From: Mycolicibacterium sp. P9-22
GTDB taxonomy: Bacteria; Actinomycetota; Actinomycetes; Mycobacteriales; Mycobacteriaceae
NCBI RefSeq assembly: GCF_008329585.1
Contig: NZ_NPKP01000005.1
Location: 248,001-312,000 of the forward strand
Length of the DNA: 64,000 bases
Direction of reading: 5' to 3'
Part shown: in pieces, positions 47,860 to 58,988 of the stretch
Position numbering within the stretch: position 1 is the first letter of the stretch
How the letters are laid out: the number at the start of each line of letters is the position of its first letter
The notes under the pieces: model-generated
What the model was told of the DNA's origin: nothing
The model's input: the letters and a program-made list of their open reading frames with translations, nothing else
Database searches by the model: none
Translations under genes and position numbers: made by a program

Positions 47860-50800
47860 AGAGGTCGGAATCCAGGCTGGTGTTGATGGCGCCGATCAGG
47901 CGCATCGCCGACAGCGAGTCCCCGCCGAGGTCGAAGAAGGAGTCATCGACGCCGACCCGCTGCACACCGAGCACCTGAGCGTAGATATCGGTCAGGATCT
48001 CCTCGACCGCACCCGATGGCGCACGGTAGCCGTCGCCGTCACCGTATTCGGGCGCGGGCAGCGCCTTGCGGTCCAGCTTTCCCGAGGAGGTCAGCGGCAT
48101 CTCCTCCAGCACGATGATGTGCGGCGGGACCATGTAGTCGGGCAGCCACGCACTGAGCCGCTGCCGCACCCCGCTGATCTTGGTGGCGCTGTGCGGCTCG
48201 TTGGCGTGCACCGTGTGCGCGACGGGCAGGTACAGATCCGTCAGGACCGGCGCGGCGGTGCCGGCGTCCGCGACGAACAGGGCGTCCACCGTGCCCGGCA
48301 CGGCGCCCCATGTCACCGCCACCCGGCGGCCCACGGCTTCGCCGAGACGGTAGAGCTCTTCCGGTGTGACGGAAGGCATTTCGGCCGGTGCGGTTCCCGC
48401 TGTGACGGATTGCTCGAGGTGCACATCGGCGATCACACCGGCGCGCGGGATCCCGCTGATCCGGACGGCGTCGGGCGCGTCACCGCTGAGCCGGGCCCGC
48501 AGCCCGCCGAACCGGCCCACGTCGGCCCAGTCCCACGACGGGACGGCGGCCAGTGACCGGGCCGGGACGGGACCCTTGTGCACGGTGACGTCGTAGCGGT
48601 ACCGGCTCAGTTCGTTGTCCGAGGAGCCACGCTTGACCTGGATGTCGAGCCCGGCCGCCGAAGCGTGGTCGTCTGCCCAGCTGGTGAAGAACTCCGGCGC
48701 CAACAGCAGTTCGGGTTCGCCGAGCACTGCGTGGTGGACGCGCTGGCGGATGACGGCCGCGTCGATGTTCGCCGAGCTGCTGCGGGACACCGCGATTGCG
48801 GTCTGGAACGCGTTCTGCAGGCTGTGGTTGCGGACGTCGCCGATGAACAGTGTCCCGCCCGGAGCCAGCAGCGCCATCGCGTTGTCCATGACCTCGGCGA
48901 GATAGGCCGCGTTGGGGAAGTACTGGACCACCGAGTTGATGACGACGGTGTCGAAGTGGGCGCGCGGCAGCCCGTCGGTCACATGTGCGGGCCGGGCCAT
49001 CAGCTGCACCCGGTCTCGCCAGGCGATGTCGTTGTCCCGCAGTGACTCTGCGATCGACTCGACGACGACCGCCGAGATGTCGGTGGCGACGTACTGTTCG
49101 CAGTGGCCGGCGATCTGGGACAGCAGCAGCCCGGAGCCGACGCCGATCTCCAACACCCGTTGCGGCGCCAGGGCCAGGATCCTGTCGACGGTGGTGGCCC
49201 GCCATTCCCGCATTTCGGCGAGCGGGATCGGTTCACCGGTGTAGCTGCTGTTCCAGCCACGGAAGTCCTCGCCGAACCCGGGCCCCTCGATATCGGCCCC
49301 GTACAGCTCGTCGTAGATGCTCTGCCATTCTCCGACGATCTCGGTGTCGTGACCGTCATCCCGGGTGGCATCGGTGGCGTGTTCGAAGGTGATGTAGGCG
49401 ACCAGCTGGGAACCGGCGGTGCCGTGGTGCACGGTGGCCGCGGCCTGACCGACCTGCGGGCACGCCAGCAACGCGCTTTCGATCTCGCCGAGTTCGATGC
49501 GCTGTCCGCGAAGTTTGATCTGGGTGTCCACCCGTCCCAGATAGTCCAGCGTGCCATTGCTGTTCCACCGCGCCAGGTCACCGGTGCGGTACATCCGTTC
49601 ACCCGGTGTCCCATGCGGATTGGCGATGAACCGGTCGGCGGTCAGCCGGGCCCTGCCGACGTAGCCGTGCGCCAGCGCGGGCCCGGCCAGATACAGCTCG
49701 CCCACCACGCCGGCGGACACGGGACGCAGATACGCGTCGAGCACCAGGGTCCGCACGCCACCGATGGGTGACCCGATGTTCACCGGCTGATCGGGTGAGA
49801 GCGGGGTGCCCGTCGCCCAGATGGTGGCCTCGCTGGGGCCGTAGGCGTTGAACATGCGGCGTCCGGGCGCCCAGGCCTGCACCAACTCGTCCGGGCAGGC
49901 CTCGCCGCCGGTGACCAGGGTGCGCAAATCGTCGAGGCGGGACCGGTCCAGTGACGCGGCCACCGTCGGAGTCAGCAGGGTGGCGCTGATCCGCTGCCGC
50001 TGCATCAACGCGGTCAGCGCCTCACCGGCATAGACATCGCGGTGCGCCACCACCAGCGCCGCACCCACACCGGTGGCCATCAGCATCTCGAACAGCGAGG
50101 CGTCGAAGGTCGGTGCGGCGACCATGAGGACTCGTGCCCGTTGCTCCAAGCCGTAGGTGTCCCGTTGGGCGGCAGCGGCTCCCAGCAGCCCGGCGTGGCT
50201 GACGGCCACACCCTTGGGTTCGCCGGTCGAGCCGGAGGTGAAGATGACGTAGGCGGTGCCGTCGGGATACAGCGCCGCCGACCGGTCCTCGTCGGTGATG
50301 ACGGTGCCGCCGTGCCCGGACAGGTCCAGGTCGTCGACGCGCAGCACCGGCCGCGCCCCGGCGCCGGCGACCGTGTCGTCGCCGATCGTCAGCACACAAC
50401 AGGCCTGTACCGAATCCAGCACCGTGGCAATGCGTTCCACCGGATGAGTGCGGTCCACGGGCACATAGATGCCGCCCGCCTTGAGCACCGCCCACCAGGT
50501 CGCGACCAGTTCGGCGCTGCGTTCCACGGCCACGCCGACCGCGCGTTCCGGGCCGACGCCGCGCTCGATCAGTGTGCGGGCGAGCCTGTTCGACCAGTCG
50601 TCGAGCTCGCGGTAGGACACGATGCGGTCACCGTCGATGACCGCGGGCGCCTCCGGGTCGGCCCCGACCGCCGCGGCCAGCAGTTCCGGTGCGATGCCGA
50701 CCGGCGCCTGCACACCGGCACCGGACCACTGCGCCAACCGGTTACGTTCGTCGGCGCCGAGGATGTCGATGGAAAGCAGCCGCTGCGCCGGATCGGCGAT

Positions 50801-52130
50801 CATCGCCGTCAACAGCCGGCCCAGCCGTCCGATCAGGGTATCGATGGCGTCCGCGGTGAACACACCGGTGTCGTATTCGACGTGCAGGCTCAGCTCGTCA
50901 CCCGGCAGGGCTTCCACGGTCAGCGGGTAGTGGTTGAACTCGCGGTTGGTGAAACCGGCGATGGCGAGGTCGTCGATCCCCAGGGATGCCCCGGTGTCGA
51001 CCGGGTAGTTCTCGTAGACGAACAGGGTGTCGAAGAGTTGTTCGTGACCGGTGGCACGGTGAATCTCGCTGAGCGCGAGGTGCTGGTGCGCCAGTGTGTC
51101 GTTGTGCGCGGTGTGCAGCTGCTCGAGCAGGCCCGCGGTGCTGGTGGTGGCGGTGATATCGGCTCGCACCGGCACGGTGTTGATCAGCAGGCCGACCATG
51201 GATTCCGCGTCGGCCATCTCGATCTGGCCAAGCCGGGACCGCGCCGTGCCGAAGGCGACGTCGTGGGTGCCGGTCAGCGATGTCAGCAGCACCGCCCACG
51301 CGCCCTGCAGCACCGTACTGACGGTGGTACGGCAGGAGCGGGCCAGCTCGCCGAGGCCCTGGGTGATCTCGCCCGGCAGCTGGAAGGACGCGAAGCCCCG
51401 CCGGCCCGTACCGAGGCGGTCCTGGCGCCGGTCCGCCCCGCCCACCAGGGTGGGGGTGTCGAAGCCGGCCAGCGCCATCTGCCACGCGGCGCGCGCGGCG
51501 TCGAGGTCGCGGTCGGCCAGCCACGTCAGGAACGTGCGGTAGGACGCGGCGGCGGGCAGTCGCTGCCCGGCGTAGGAGGCGAAGATCTCGCGCAGCAGGA
51601 TCGGCATGGACCAGCCGTCGAGCAGGATGTGGTGATTGGTGAGCACGAACCGGTGTCGGTGCTCGCTTTCGCGGATCAGGACGGCGCGGAACGCCGCCTG
51701 ATTCGCCAGATCGCCGACCGCGGCCCGCTCGTCGGCGCACAGCCGGGCGATCGCCTCCTCGTCGAGATCGCCGGCGCCGCTGAGATCCAGGAATTTCCAG
51801 GAGATCTCCGGATCGTGCAGCAGGATCTGCACGGGCTCGTCGTAGTCCTGGATGAATTGAGCGGCCAGGTGCGGATGCCGGTTGACGACGGCTTGTACCG
51901 ACGCACGCAACCGGTCGGGATCAAGGGTGCCGGTGAGGGTGAAATCGAGCTGCACCGAATACATGTCGGCTGACATGTCGGTGGTGTGTGCGGTGCCGGT
52001 GTGGAAGAGCAGGCCCTGCTGCAGCGGCGTCAGGGGCAGGATGTCGGCGACACGGTACCGGCTGACCAGCTCGTCGATCTGTGACTGCCGCAGCCGGGCG
52101 GGCGCGATGTCCGACGGGGTGAGCCCTTTC
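47860..52130 (-). other. NRPS module 2: C(DCL)-A-nMT-T
   Basis: C2 follows an epimerase and has the DCL opening ([18 protein letters not shown]). A2 (hand-read positions D-A-F-L-V-G-A-I-W) carries a methyltransferase between A8 and A10 at about 48460-49330, with the SAM motif [15 protein letters not shown], so residue 2 should be N-methylated. A2 is less like the other seven: it has [11 protein letters not shown] and GPSEATIW where they have YTSGTTG and GPTE. Confidence 0.8.
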
Positions 52131-52139
52131 CCACCGGCG

Positions 52140-55100
52140 CGCACGTGTGCGCAGATTCCGGCCAGGGCCTCGAACCACAGTTGGCTCAACCGGGCGATCT
52201 GGTTCTCGTCGAGGGCGGAGGCCGCCCACGTCCAGTCCGCCTGCAACTGCGGGCCTTCGGCGGTGTCGACCGTGCCCGCGTTGAGCTCGAGGGTGTGCGG
52301 CAGCGGCATCGGTATCGCCGCCGCCGCGCCGGTCAACGACAAGCCGTCCGGGCCGACCCGCCAGAAACCCTCGGCATCGTGCAGCGGCGGGGCGCCGAGC
52401 CGGCCGAGGTAGTTGAATCCGATTGCGGGATCGGCACCTCCGAGGTCGACGTCGTCGTTGAGATAGCGCAGCAGACCGTAGGTCAACGGGTGGGGCAGGG
52501 CCCGCAGTTGTTCCTTGGCGCTTTTGAGCACCGCACCCAGTTCGGGTGCTCCGGCGAGCACGTCGGACCACGGCGGCGCCTCGACCGTCAGGGCGACGGG
52601 GTACTTGGTGGTGAACCAGCCGACGGTCCGGGACAGGTCGATATCGGCGCCCAGTTCCTCGTGGCGACCGTGCCCCTCGACATCGATCCCGAGAGTGCGG
52701 GGCGCGCCCAGGAATTCGGTGACCGCGAGCGCGAAGCCGATCAGCAGGATGTCCTGCACCCCGGCATGGAAGGCTGCGGGCGCCGCGCCGAGCAGAATCC
52801 GGGTGTTCTCCACATCCAGTGTCGCCGCGAGCCGCCCGGCGGTGTCGAAGGTATCGATGCCCGGCTGCACCGCGGGCAGGACCGGCGCCACGGCCACCTC
52901 CCGCCAACGCTCGGCGTCCGCCACCACGTCGGGCCGCTGCGCATGCTCGGTGAGCACCTCCGCCCACCGCTGGAACGAGGTGCCCGCCGCGTCGAGCTCG
53001 GGCGGGTGCCCGGCCCGGTGCTGGGCCCACGCAATGTTCATGTCTTCCAGCAGGATCCGCCAGGACACGCCGTCCACCGCGAGGTGATGGATGATCAGTG
53101 CCAGCCGGGCGGCACCGGGCACCCAGACGGCGCTGAGCATCGCGCCGCCCGCCGGGTCGAGACGCGCACGCGCCGACGATACTGCCGCATCGGACAGTTC
53201 GGCCGCCGCGTGCAGACGGTCGCGTGCGTCGACGGCACCCACCGCAGGGGTCTGCAGCGATCCGTCGTCGCCGACCCGCAGCCGCAGCGCGGGATGCCGG
53301 TCCAGCAGGGCCTGCAGCACCGTGACGACGTCGCTTTCGGAGGTGCCGGTGGGTGCCTGCAACACCATCGTCTGGTTGAACTCGGCGGCCCATGGTCCGG
53401 CACCGAGACCGTTCAGCCAACGCATGATCGGGGTGGCGCTCACCGCGCCGATGCCATCGTCGGCGGGGCCGGTGTCGGCGCCGGTCGCCGCGACGACGCG
53501 CGCCAGCCGGGCCACGGTCTCCTCGACGAAGATGTCGCGCGGCCGGCAGGTCAACCCTGCTGCCCGCGCCCGCGCGGCAACCTGCATCGACATGATGCTG
53601 TCGCCGCCGAGTTCGAAGAACGAATCGTCGACGCCGACCCGCTCCAGTCCGAGCACCTCGGCATAGATGCCGGCGAGCAGTTCCTCCGTGGCCGTCTGCG
53701 GCGCCCGGGATTCGCCGGCGGTGTACTCCGGTGCGGGCAGTGCCCGGGTGTCCAGCTTGCCGCTTGAGGTCAGCGGTAGTTCGGGCAGCACCACCACCGC
53801 GGTGGGAACCATGTAGCCGGGTAACCGTGCCGCCAGTGTGGTGCGCGCCTGCGCCGGATCCACCGTGCCGGTGACGTATCCGACGAGGCGTTTGTCGCCC
53901 GGCCGGTCCTCGCGGGCGATCACGACGGCCTGATCGACTCCGTCGATACCGGCCAGAGCCGTTCGCACTTCGCCGAGTTCGATCCGGTAACCGCGGATCT
54001 TGACCTGGTCGTCGGCGCGTCCCACATACCGCAGTTGCCCGTCGGCGCCCCAGTACACCAGGTCTCCGGTCCGGTACATCCGTTGGCCCGCACCGGCGAA
54101 CGGGCAGGCCACGAAACGTGATCCGGTCAACCCGGACCGGCCCAGGTATCCGACCCCGAGACCGTGGCCGGCGACGTAGAGTTCGCCGACCACTCCCGGC
54201 GCCACCGGCTGCAGCCATCCGTCCAGGACGAACAGCGCCGATCCCGGCACGGGTGACCCGATGGGGGCGGCCCCGCCACCTGCCTGCAGCGGTGCGCTGA
54301 TCGCGACATAGATCGTCGTCTCGGTCGGGCCGTAGGCGTTGACCATCACGCGGCCCGGCGCCCACCGGTCCACTACCTCGGCCGGGCAGGCTTCGCCGCC
54401 CATGACCAGGGCCGTCGACTCCAGCCCGTCCGGGGGCAACATGCCGATGGCCGAAGGGGTCTGGGTCAACACGGTGACGTCGTGGGCGACCAGATGGTCG
54501 CGCAGATCGTCGGGTTCACCCACCACCGATTCGGGCACGATGACGAGCCGGCCACCGCGCAGCAATGCCGAGAAGATCTCCCAGACGGAGAAGTCGAAGG
54601 AATACGAATGCCAATGCGACCATGCTTGTTCGGCCGGCAGACCGGCATCCTGCGAAGCGATCAGCTGGGTCAGGTTGTGGTGGGTGATGGCCACACCCTT
54701 GGGCGTTCCGGTGGTGCCGGATGTGTAGATCACGTACGCGATATCGTCGCCGGCAACCTGCACCGGCACCGCGCCGGCGGGCTCCGGACCACTTTCGTCG
54801 ATATCGACGATCCGGCCGTCGAACTCACCGAGGCGCGCCGCCAGATCCGCGGTGGTCACCGCGACCGACGGGGCCGCGTCGCCGAGCATGAACGCGATGC
54901 GTGCCGGGGGCAGCGACGGGTCGATGGGCAGGTACGCCGCACCGGTCTTGAGGATCGCCAGGATCGCGGCGACGGCTGCGGCCGACCGCGGCAGCAGCAT
55001 CGCGACGATCTGGCCCGGGCCCGCGCCTTCGTCGATCAGGCGGTGTGCCAGGCGATTCGCCGCCTCGTCCAGCGCGGCGTAGGTGAACACGGTGTCCGCC

Positions 55101-56536
55101 CCGCTGACGGCCACCGCGGCAGGTGTGTTCTTCGCGTGTGCACCGAACATCGCCGGAATGGAGTTTTGTTCGCGCGCTGCGGCATCGAGCACCGGCCAGT
55201 TGCCCAGCGTCGACACCTGCGCGCGCTGCGCGCCGGCCAGCGGATCAACCGAGGACAACGGCCGGGCCGGGTCGGCGGTCATCGCCGCCAGCACGCGTTC
55301 GAGGTGACCGGCCGTCTCGGTGACCGGAACCGACGCGAAGACCGGGTCGGCACCGAAAGTGCTGAGCAGCAGTTCGTCACCGGCACCGGTGAACATCAGC
55401 CCGGAACCGCGGCCGAGGCCCGACATCAGCGACGCGGATGCGGTCGCCCCGCCGAAGGGCACGGTGAACGCCGAGGGCAGGAAGTCGATGACGGGGTGGT
55501 CGGCCACCTCCCCCGGACCCCGCCTGTTCGCCTCACGTTCCAGCGCCTCCACCGGAAACCGCTGATGCACCAGGGCTTCCCGGATGCGGGTGTCCACCTG
55601 CGCGCAGAACTCGGCCACCGACACCTGGGGCGCCGGCCTCAGGACCAGCGGCACCACCCCCGCCACCATCGCGGGCAGGGTTTTCGTTTCCGGTTCGACG
55701 CGTCTGCTGACCGGGAAGTCGAAGACCACCTCGTCGCCGTCCGCGCACCAGCCCCGCAACATCAGCGCGCACGCCGCGGTGATCACCGACGATCGCGGCA
55801 TGTTCCACGTTCGGCTCAGCTGCTCCACCCGCGCCAGGATCCCGGGATCCAGCGGGATGCGGTCGAGCGCCAGATCCGGCTCGGCCAGCGTCGCACTGTC
55901 GGGCCGGGGCCGGTCGCGACCGGTCCCCTCAGGCAGGTGTGTGCGCCAGTACTCCCGATCGGCGGCGTAGGCATCGGAATTCTCGTAGTGGCGCTCGGAT
56001 TCGAGCAGGTCGTGCAGGGAGCCGAAGACGGTCGGCGTGATGGGCGCCCCGGAGACGGCGGCCGAATAGATCGCGGCCATCCGTTGGCAGACCAGGACGA
56101 TGGCAAGTCCGTCGACGACGATGTGATGACAGCACACGAAGAGGTAGTTCTTCGCCGAACCTCCCCGGAAAAGCGTGAAGGTGAACAGCCGCTCGTCGAG
56201 CGGCATCGGCGTGCGCTGTATTTCCTGCGCCAGCTGTAGCGCTTCGAGTCTGGGATCGGCCGATTTTCGCAGATCCACGACCGTCAGACCGGCGTCGACA
56301 TCATCAACCGGGCGCTGATAGACCCGGCCGTCCGCTTCGAAGAAGCTGACCCGCAGCGGTTCGGATTCCGCGACCGCGCGGTTGATCGACCACTTCAGGG
56401 CCCTGCGGTCGAGGTTTCCGTCGATCTCCACGAACAGGCCGAGTTGCCATTCGGCGTCGGACTGACGTGCCTCCTGTGCCAGCCAGATGTCCAGCTGTGT
56501 GCGAGTGACCGGGAACGCTGCTTCCCCGAGTTCCAT
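52140..56536 (-). other. NRPS module 1: C(starter)-A-T-E
   Basis: The first condensation domain opens the protein and resembles the starter C domain of mycobacterial peptidolipid synthetases such as Mps1 (from memory). Hand-read specificity positions of A1 are D-F-W-T-V-G-A-I-Y, not matched to a known residue. T1 has the GGDSIMSMQ form seen in this protein only before E domains. E1 has [10 protein letters not shown] and [12 protein letters not shown], so residue 1 should be D. Confidence 0.8.
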
Positions 56537-56566
56537 ACCTGCCCTAAGATCGCGACGTTCTCGGTA

Positions 56567-56791
56567 TCAGCCTGACTGTTTCGCGGACAATCGATCGCGC
56601 AGCGTTTTCGGCCGGATATCGGTCCATTCGCGTTCGATGTAGGCCAGGCATGCCGCCCGGTCGTCCTCGCCGAACACCACCCGCCAGCCATCCGGGACGG
56701 CAGCGAAGGTCGGCCACAGACTGTGTTGTTCCTCGTCATTGACCAACACAACGAAGCGGCCCTTGTCATCGTCGAACGGGTTGGTGGTCAC
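56567..56791 (-). CDS. mbtH: MbtH-family NRPS accessory protein
   Basis: Predicted protein of 74 residues. The family pattern is complete: [20 protein letters not shown], then [20 protein letters not shown], then [16 protein letters not shown], including the three conserved Trp. MbtH-like proteins bind adenylation domains and are needed for their folding or activity. The start used is GTG at 56791 with GGGAGGG upstream. A longer frame to 56971 adds 60 residues that do not look like the family and is rejected. The NRPS begins 30 nt after its stop, so it is the first gene of the NRPS-mmpL unit. The symbol denotes the family: this is a paralogue, not the mycobactin-locus gene. Confidence 0.93.
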   Translation of the reverse strand: MTTNPFDDDKGRFVVLVNDEEQHSLWPTFAAVPDGWRVVFGEDDRAACLAYIEREWTDIRPKTLRDRLSAKQSG

Positions 56792-57177
56792 TTTGCCCTC
56801 CCAGGTGATTGACGAATTGGACGAATCAGCGCAAGCGATCTTGAATTCACGACTCCCGCGAGCATCGACGGGGACTCGGAATTGTTGTCTGTGGGCACCG
56901 ATGGATACCGGTTGCGCAGTTGAACGCACGAAACTTCCGGACCGAGTTCGTAGCCGGAGCGCGACGAACAAAATCGGCCTCTGGACAGACCCGTGAGGAG
57001 AGGGGTGTTTTGACCCGCAATCGTCAAAGCGTTAGCAACTTTCTCATCAACCAGACGGGCCCAATGGCTGGTGGTGGCCGAGGCCGGACGCCGTTCGTGC
57101 GGATATTCCATCATCATCCCCACGCTGGCAACCACCCGGGGTTCGACTTTAACCAATCTCGCAGTCGTGGCAGACAC

Positions 57178-57227
57178 TGTCAATACAGAAAGTGCATGCG
57201 ATATGCGCATTCCGACCCGAATTGACA
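57178..57227. promoter_or_regulatory. 50-nt symmetric region with outward-facing TTGACA hexamers
   Basis: TGTCAAT (57178-57184) and ATTGACA (57221-57227) are inverted and contain a perfect TTGACA reading outward on each strand. Exactly between them is a second dyad, ATGCG (57196-57200) and CGCAT (57206-57210). On the minus strand GAGATT lies 17 nt downstream of TTGACA, a fair promoter for mbtH-NRPS-mmpL. The plus-strand hexamer has no good partner. Confidence 0.45.
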
Positions 57228-57334
57228 TGTGCGAAAATTACTGTGGCTCAATCGAATGCAGACACCCATGGCGACACGTTCGCGGGGTATCAAGATCGAA
57301 TTCTCGAATGCCCCCAATTTGATGCCCGAGGGCC

Positions 57335-57340
57335 TATTCT
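57335..57340 (+). promoter_or_regulatory. Candidate -10 for a leaderless transcript of the DUF3887-like gene
   Basis: TATTCT ends 7 nt before the ATG at 57348, so transcription would start at or next to the start codon. No ribosome-binding site precedes it. Confidence 0.45.
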
Positions 57341-57347
57341 GTGCCCT

Positions 57348-57791
57348 ATGCGCCCAGCAAAGACGCAATCTGATGTTCGACGGCGCAAGGTTTGCCCGTC
57401 GACGGCCATCGCGGCGGCCATCGTCGGCTCCTTCGTGTTGGTCCCGTCCCCGAGTGCAGCGGCCGAGGCCGCTCCGCCGGATCAGGTCGCGCTGTCGACT
57501 CTCGACGAGATCGTGCGCGGGGACTACCCGGCCGCCTCCGCCGATTTCAATCCGACGATGCAGTCACTACTGCCGGTGCAGGCTCTGCAGCAGTCGTGGG
57601 ATCTCTACCAGCAGGCGTTCGGCGCGTACCTGTCCCATGGCGTCCCGGAGAACGTGCAGCGCGATGACATCACCGTGGTCAACGTGCCACTGCAGATGGC
57701 GCGCCGGCCCGGACAGTTCCGGGTCTCCGTCCAACCGGACGGCACGCTCTCCGCCTTGACGTTCCTGCGCGAGGGCGTCCCGGTCCCGTAA
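57348..57791 (+). CDS. Secreted DUF3887-like protein
   Basis: Predicted protein of 147 residues. An Arg-rich N-terminus and hydrophobic stretch (STAIAAAIVGSFVLVPSPSA) form a signal peptide, with a likely cleavage after SAAAEA. The mature part, LDEIVRGDYPAASADFNPTM followed by LPVQALQQSWDLYQQAFGAY and QFRVSVQPDGTLSALTFL, fits the small DUF3887 fold, which often occurs alone or fused to hydrolases and probably binds ligands. Function unknown. The start at 57348 places the signal peptide at the N-terminus. A longer frame from 57192 has no support. It is divergent from mbtH and 103 nt before the dioxygenase-like gene. Confidence 0.75.
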   Translation: MRPAKTQSDVRRRKVCPSTAIAAAIVGSFVLVPSPSAAAEAAPPDQVALSTLDEIVRGDYPAASADFNPTMQSLLPVQALQQSWDLYQQAFGAYLSHGVPENVQRDDITVVNVPLQMARRPGQFRVSVQPDGTLSALTFLREGVPVP

Positions 57792-57826
57792 TTACCCGCG
57801 CGACGCGCGTGGGCCGTGCATGCCCC

Positions 57827-57862
57827 TTGCAGATGACCGAAACAAAAAGTAACGTCACTTTT
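57827..57862 (+). promoter_or_regulatory. Promoter and TetR-type operator of the dioxygenase operon
   Basis: TTGCAG (57827-57832) and TAACGT (57850-57855), 17 nt apart, form a good promoter about 40 nt before the first gene. The -10 lies inside an 18-nt dyad, AAAAGTAACGTCACTTTT (57845-57862), symmetric at 16 of 18 positions. A repressor bound there would block the promoter. The TetR protein encoded at 62279-62893 in the same operon is the obvious candidate. Confidence 0.6.
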
Positions 57863-57894
57863 AGTTTTGCTGTCCGATCTGGCCGAGGAGCGTC

Positions 57895-58986
57895 ATGGAA
57901 TCGTTCGTTCACCTGCGCAAAGGCAAGACGCCCAAACGCGTGCACGCCGATCTCGACGGTCTCAAGGACGACGAATTGGGTCGCGGCGGGTTCGTCGGCC
58001 GGACGGCGAACATGTACCGGCGGCACGACCCGACCGCCTACCGCACCGTCGGCCCACTGCGTCCGACCGATGTGCTCTCCTCGGAGCTGAAGCCCGGCGA
58101 CAGCACCGATGCGCACGGCGGCCCGCTGCTGATGTTCTCCAACGACGACTGCCGGATCCTGCTGTCACGGCGGACCGAGCAGATGCCGTACTTCGTCCGC
58201 TACGTCGACGGTGACCTGCTGATCTTCGTGCACACGGGCGCCGGACTGCTGGAGACCGAGTTCGGTCCGTTGCGCTACCGCGAAGGCGACTGGGTCTACA
58301 TCCCGAAAGCCTGTACGTTCCGCCAGCTGCCCGATTCCGAAAGCACCTGGCTGATGATCCAGGCCACCGACGACTTCCGCGTCCCGCCGGCGGGCATACT
58401 GGGCCGGCACTTCCCGTTCGACCCGGCCCAGGTGACCATCCCGGAGCCGGCGCCCGGCGATGATGACGGCCGGGACGAATACGAGGTGCGCCTCGTCCAT
58501 GAGGGTGGGCCCACTTCACTGTTCTATCAACATAATCCGCTCGACGTCGAGGGCTGGCGCGGGGACAACTTCCCGTTCAGCTTCAATATCGAGGACTACA
58601 CCGTCATCACCTCCGAGAGCGTGCACCTGCCGCCGACCGTGCACCTGTTCATGCAGGCCACCGGCGTCTACGTGATGAACTTCCTGCCCAAGCCCGCCGA
58701 AAGCGTGCCGGGCACCGAGCGGACCCCGTGGTATCACCGCAATGTCGACTACGACGAGATCGCGTTCTTCCACTCGGGTTCGCTGTACGGCATCCCGATG
58801 CCACCCGGACTGGTTTCCCATGCGCCGCAAGGGGTTCACCACGGCGCGCCGGAGAAGGCGCGGGAGCGGGCCCGCCGCAAGTTCGACGACTACGACCGGG
58901 TGGACTGGTCGGTGATCGCCATCGACACGCGTCGGCGGCTCATCCCGTCCGCCGAAATCCTCGCCAACGATCTGGGACAGCACTAG
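57895..58986 (+). CDS. Homogentisate 1,2-dioxygenase-like cupin
   Basis: Predicted protein of 363 residues, shorter than classical HmgA (about 430). Double cupin layout: the N-terminal barrel contains LIFVHTGAGLLETEFGPLRY, and the C-terminal barrel contains the family iron-site region WYHRNVDYDEIAFFHSG and SHAPQGVHHGAP. Homogentisate dioxygenase opens the ring of homogentisate in tyrosine and phenylacetate breakdown. The usual next genes (fumarylacetoacetase, maleylacetoacetate isomerase) are absent here and CoA enzymes follow instead, so the real substrate may differ. GAGGAG precedes the ATG. It is first in the operon and 2 nt before the hydrolase gene. Confidence 0.8.
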   Translation: MESFVHLRKGKTPKRVHADLDGLKDDELGRGGFVGRTANMYRRHDPTAYRTVGPLRPTDVLSSELKPGDSTDAHGGPLLMFSNDDCRILLSRRTEQMPYFVRYVDGDLLIFVHTGAGLLETEFGPLRYREGDWVYIPKACTFRQLPDSESTWLMIQATDDFRVPPAGILGRHFPFDPAQVTIPEPAPGDDDGRDEYEVRLVHEGGPTSLFYQHNPLDVEGWRGDNFPFSFNIEDYTVITSESVHLPPTVHLFMQATGVYVMNFLPKPAESVPGTERTPWYHRNVDYDEIAFFHSGSLYGIPMPPGLVSHAPQGVHHGAPEKARERARRKFDDYDRVDWSVIAIDTRRRLIPSAEILANDLGQH

Positions 58987-58988
58987 AC

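Larger units (their letters stand above)
56792..57347. other. Divergent intergenic region between mbtH and the DUF3887-like gene
   Basis: This 556-nt gap holds no convincing gene. It is less GC-rich than its surroundings. Its main feature is the symmetric region at 57178-57227. The mbtH leader would be about 350 nt if transcription starts near 57150. I found no IdeR-type iron box by eye. Confidence 0.6.
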
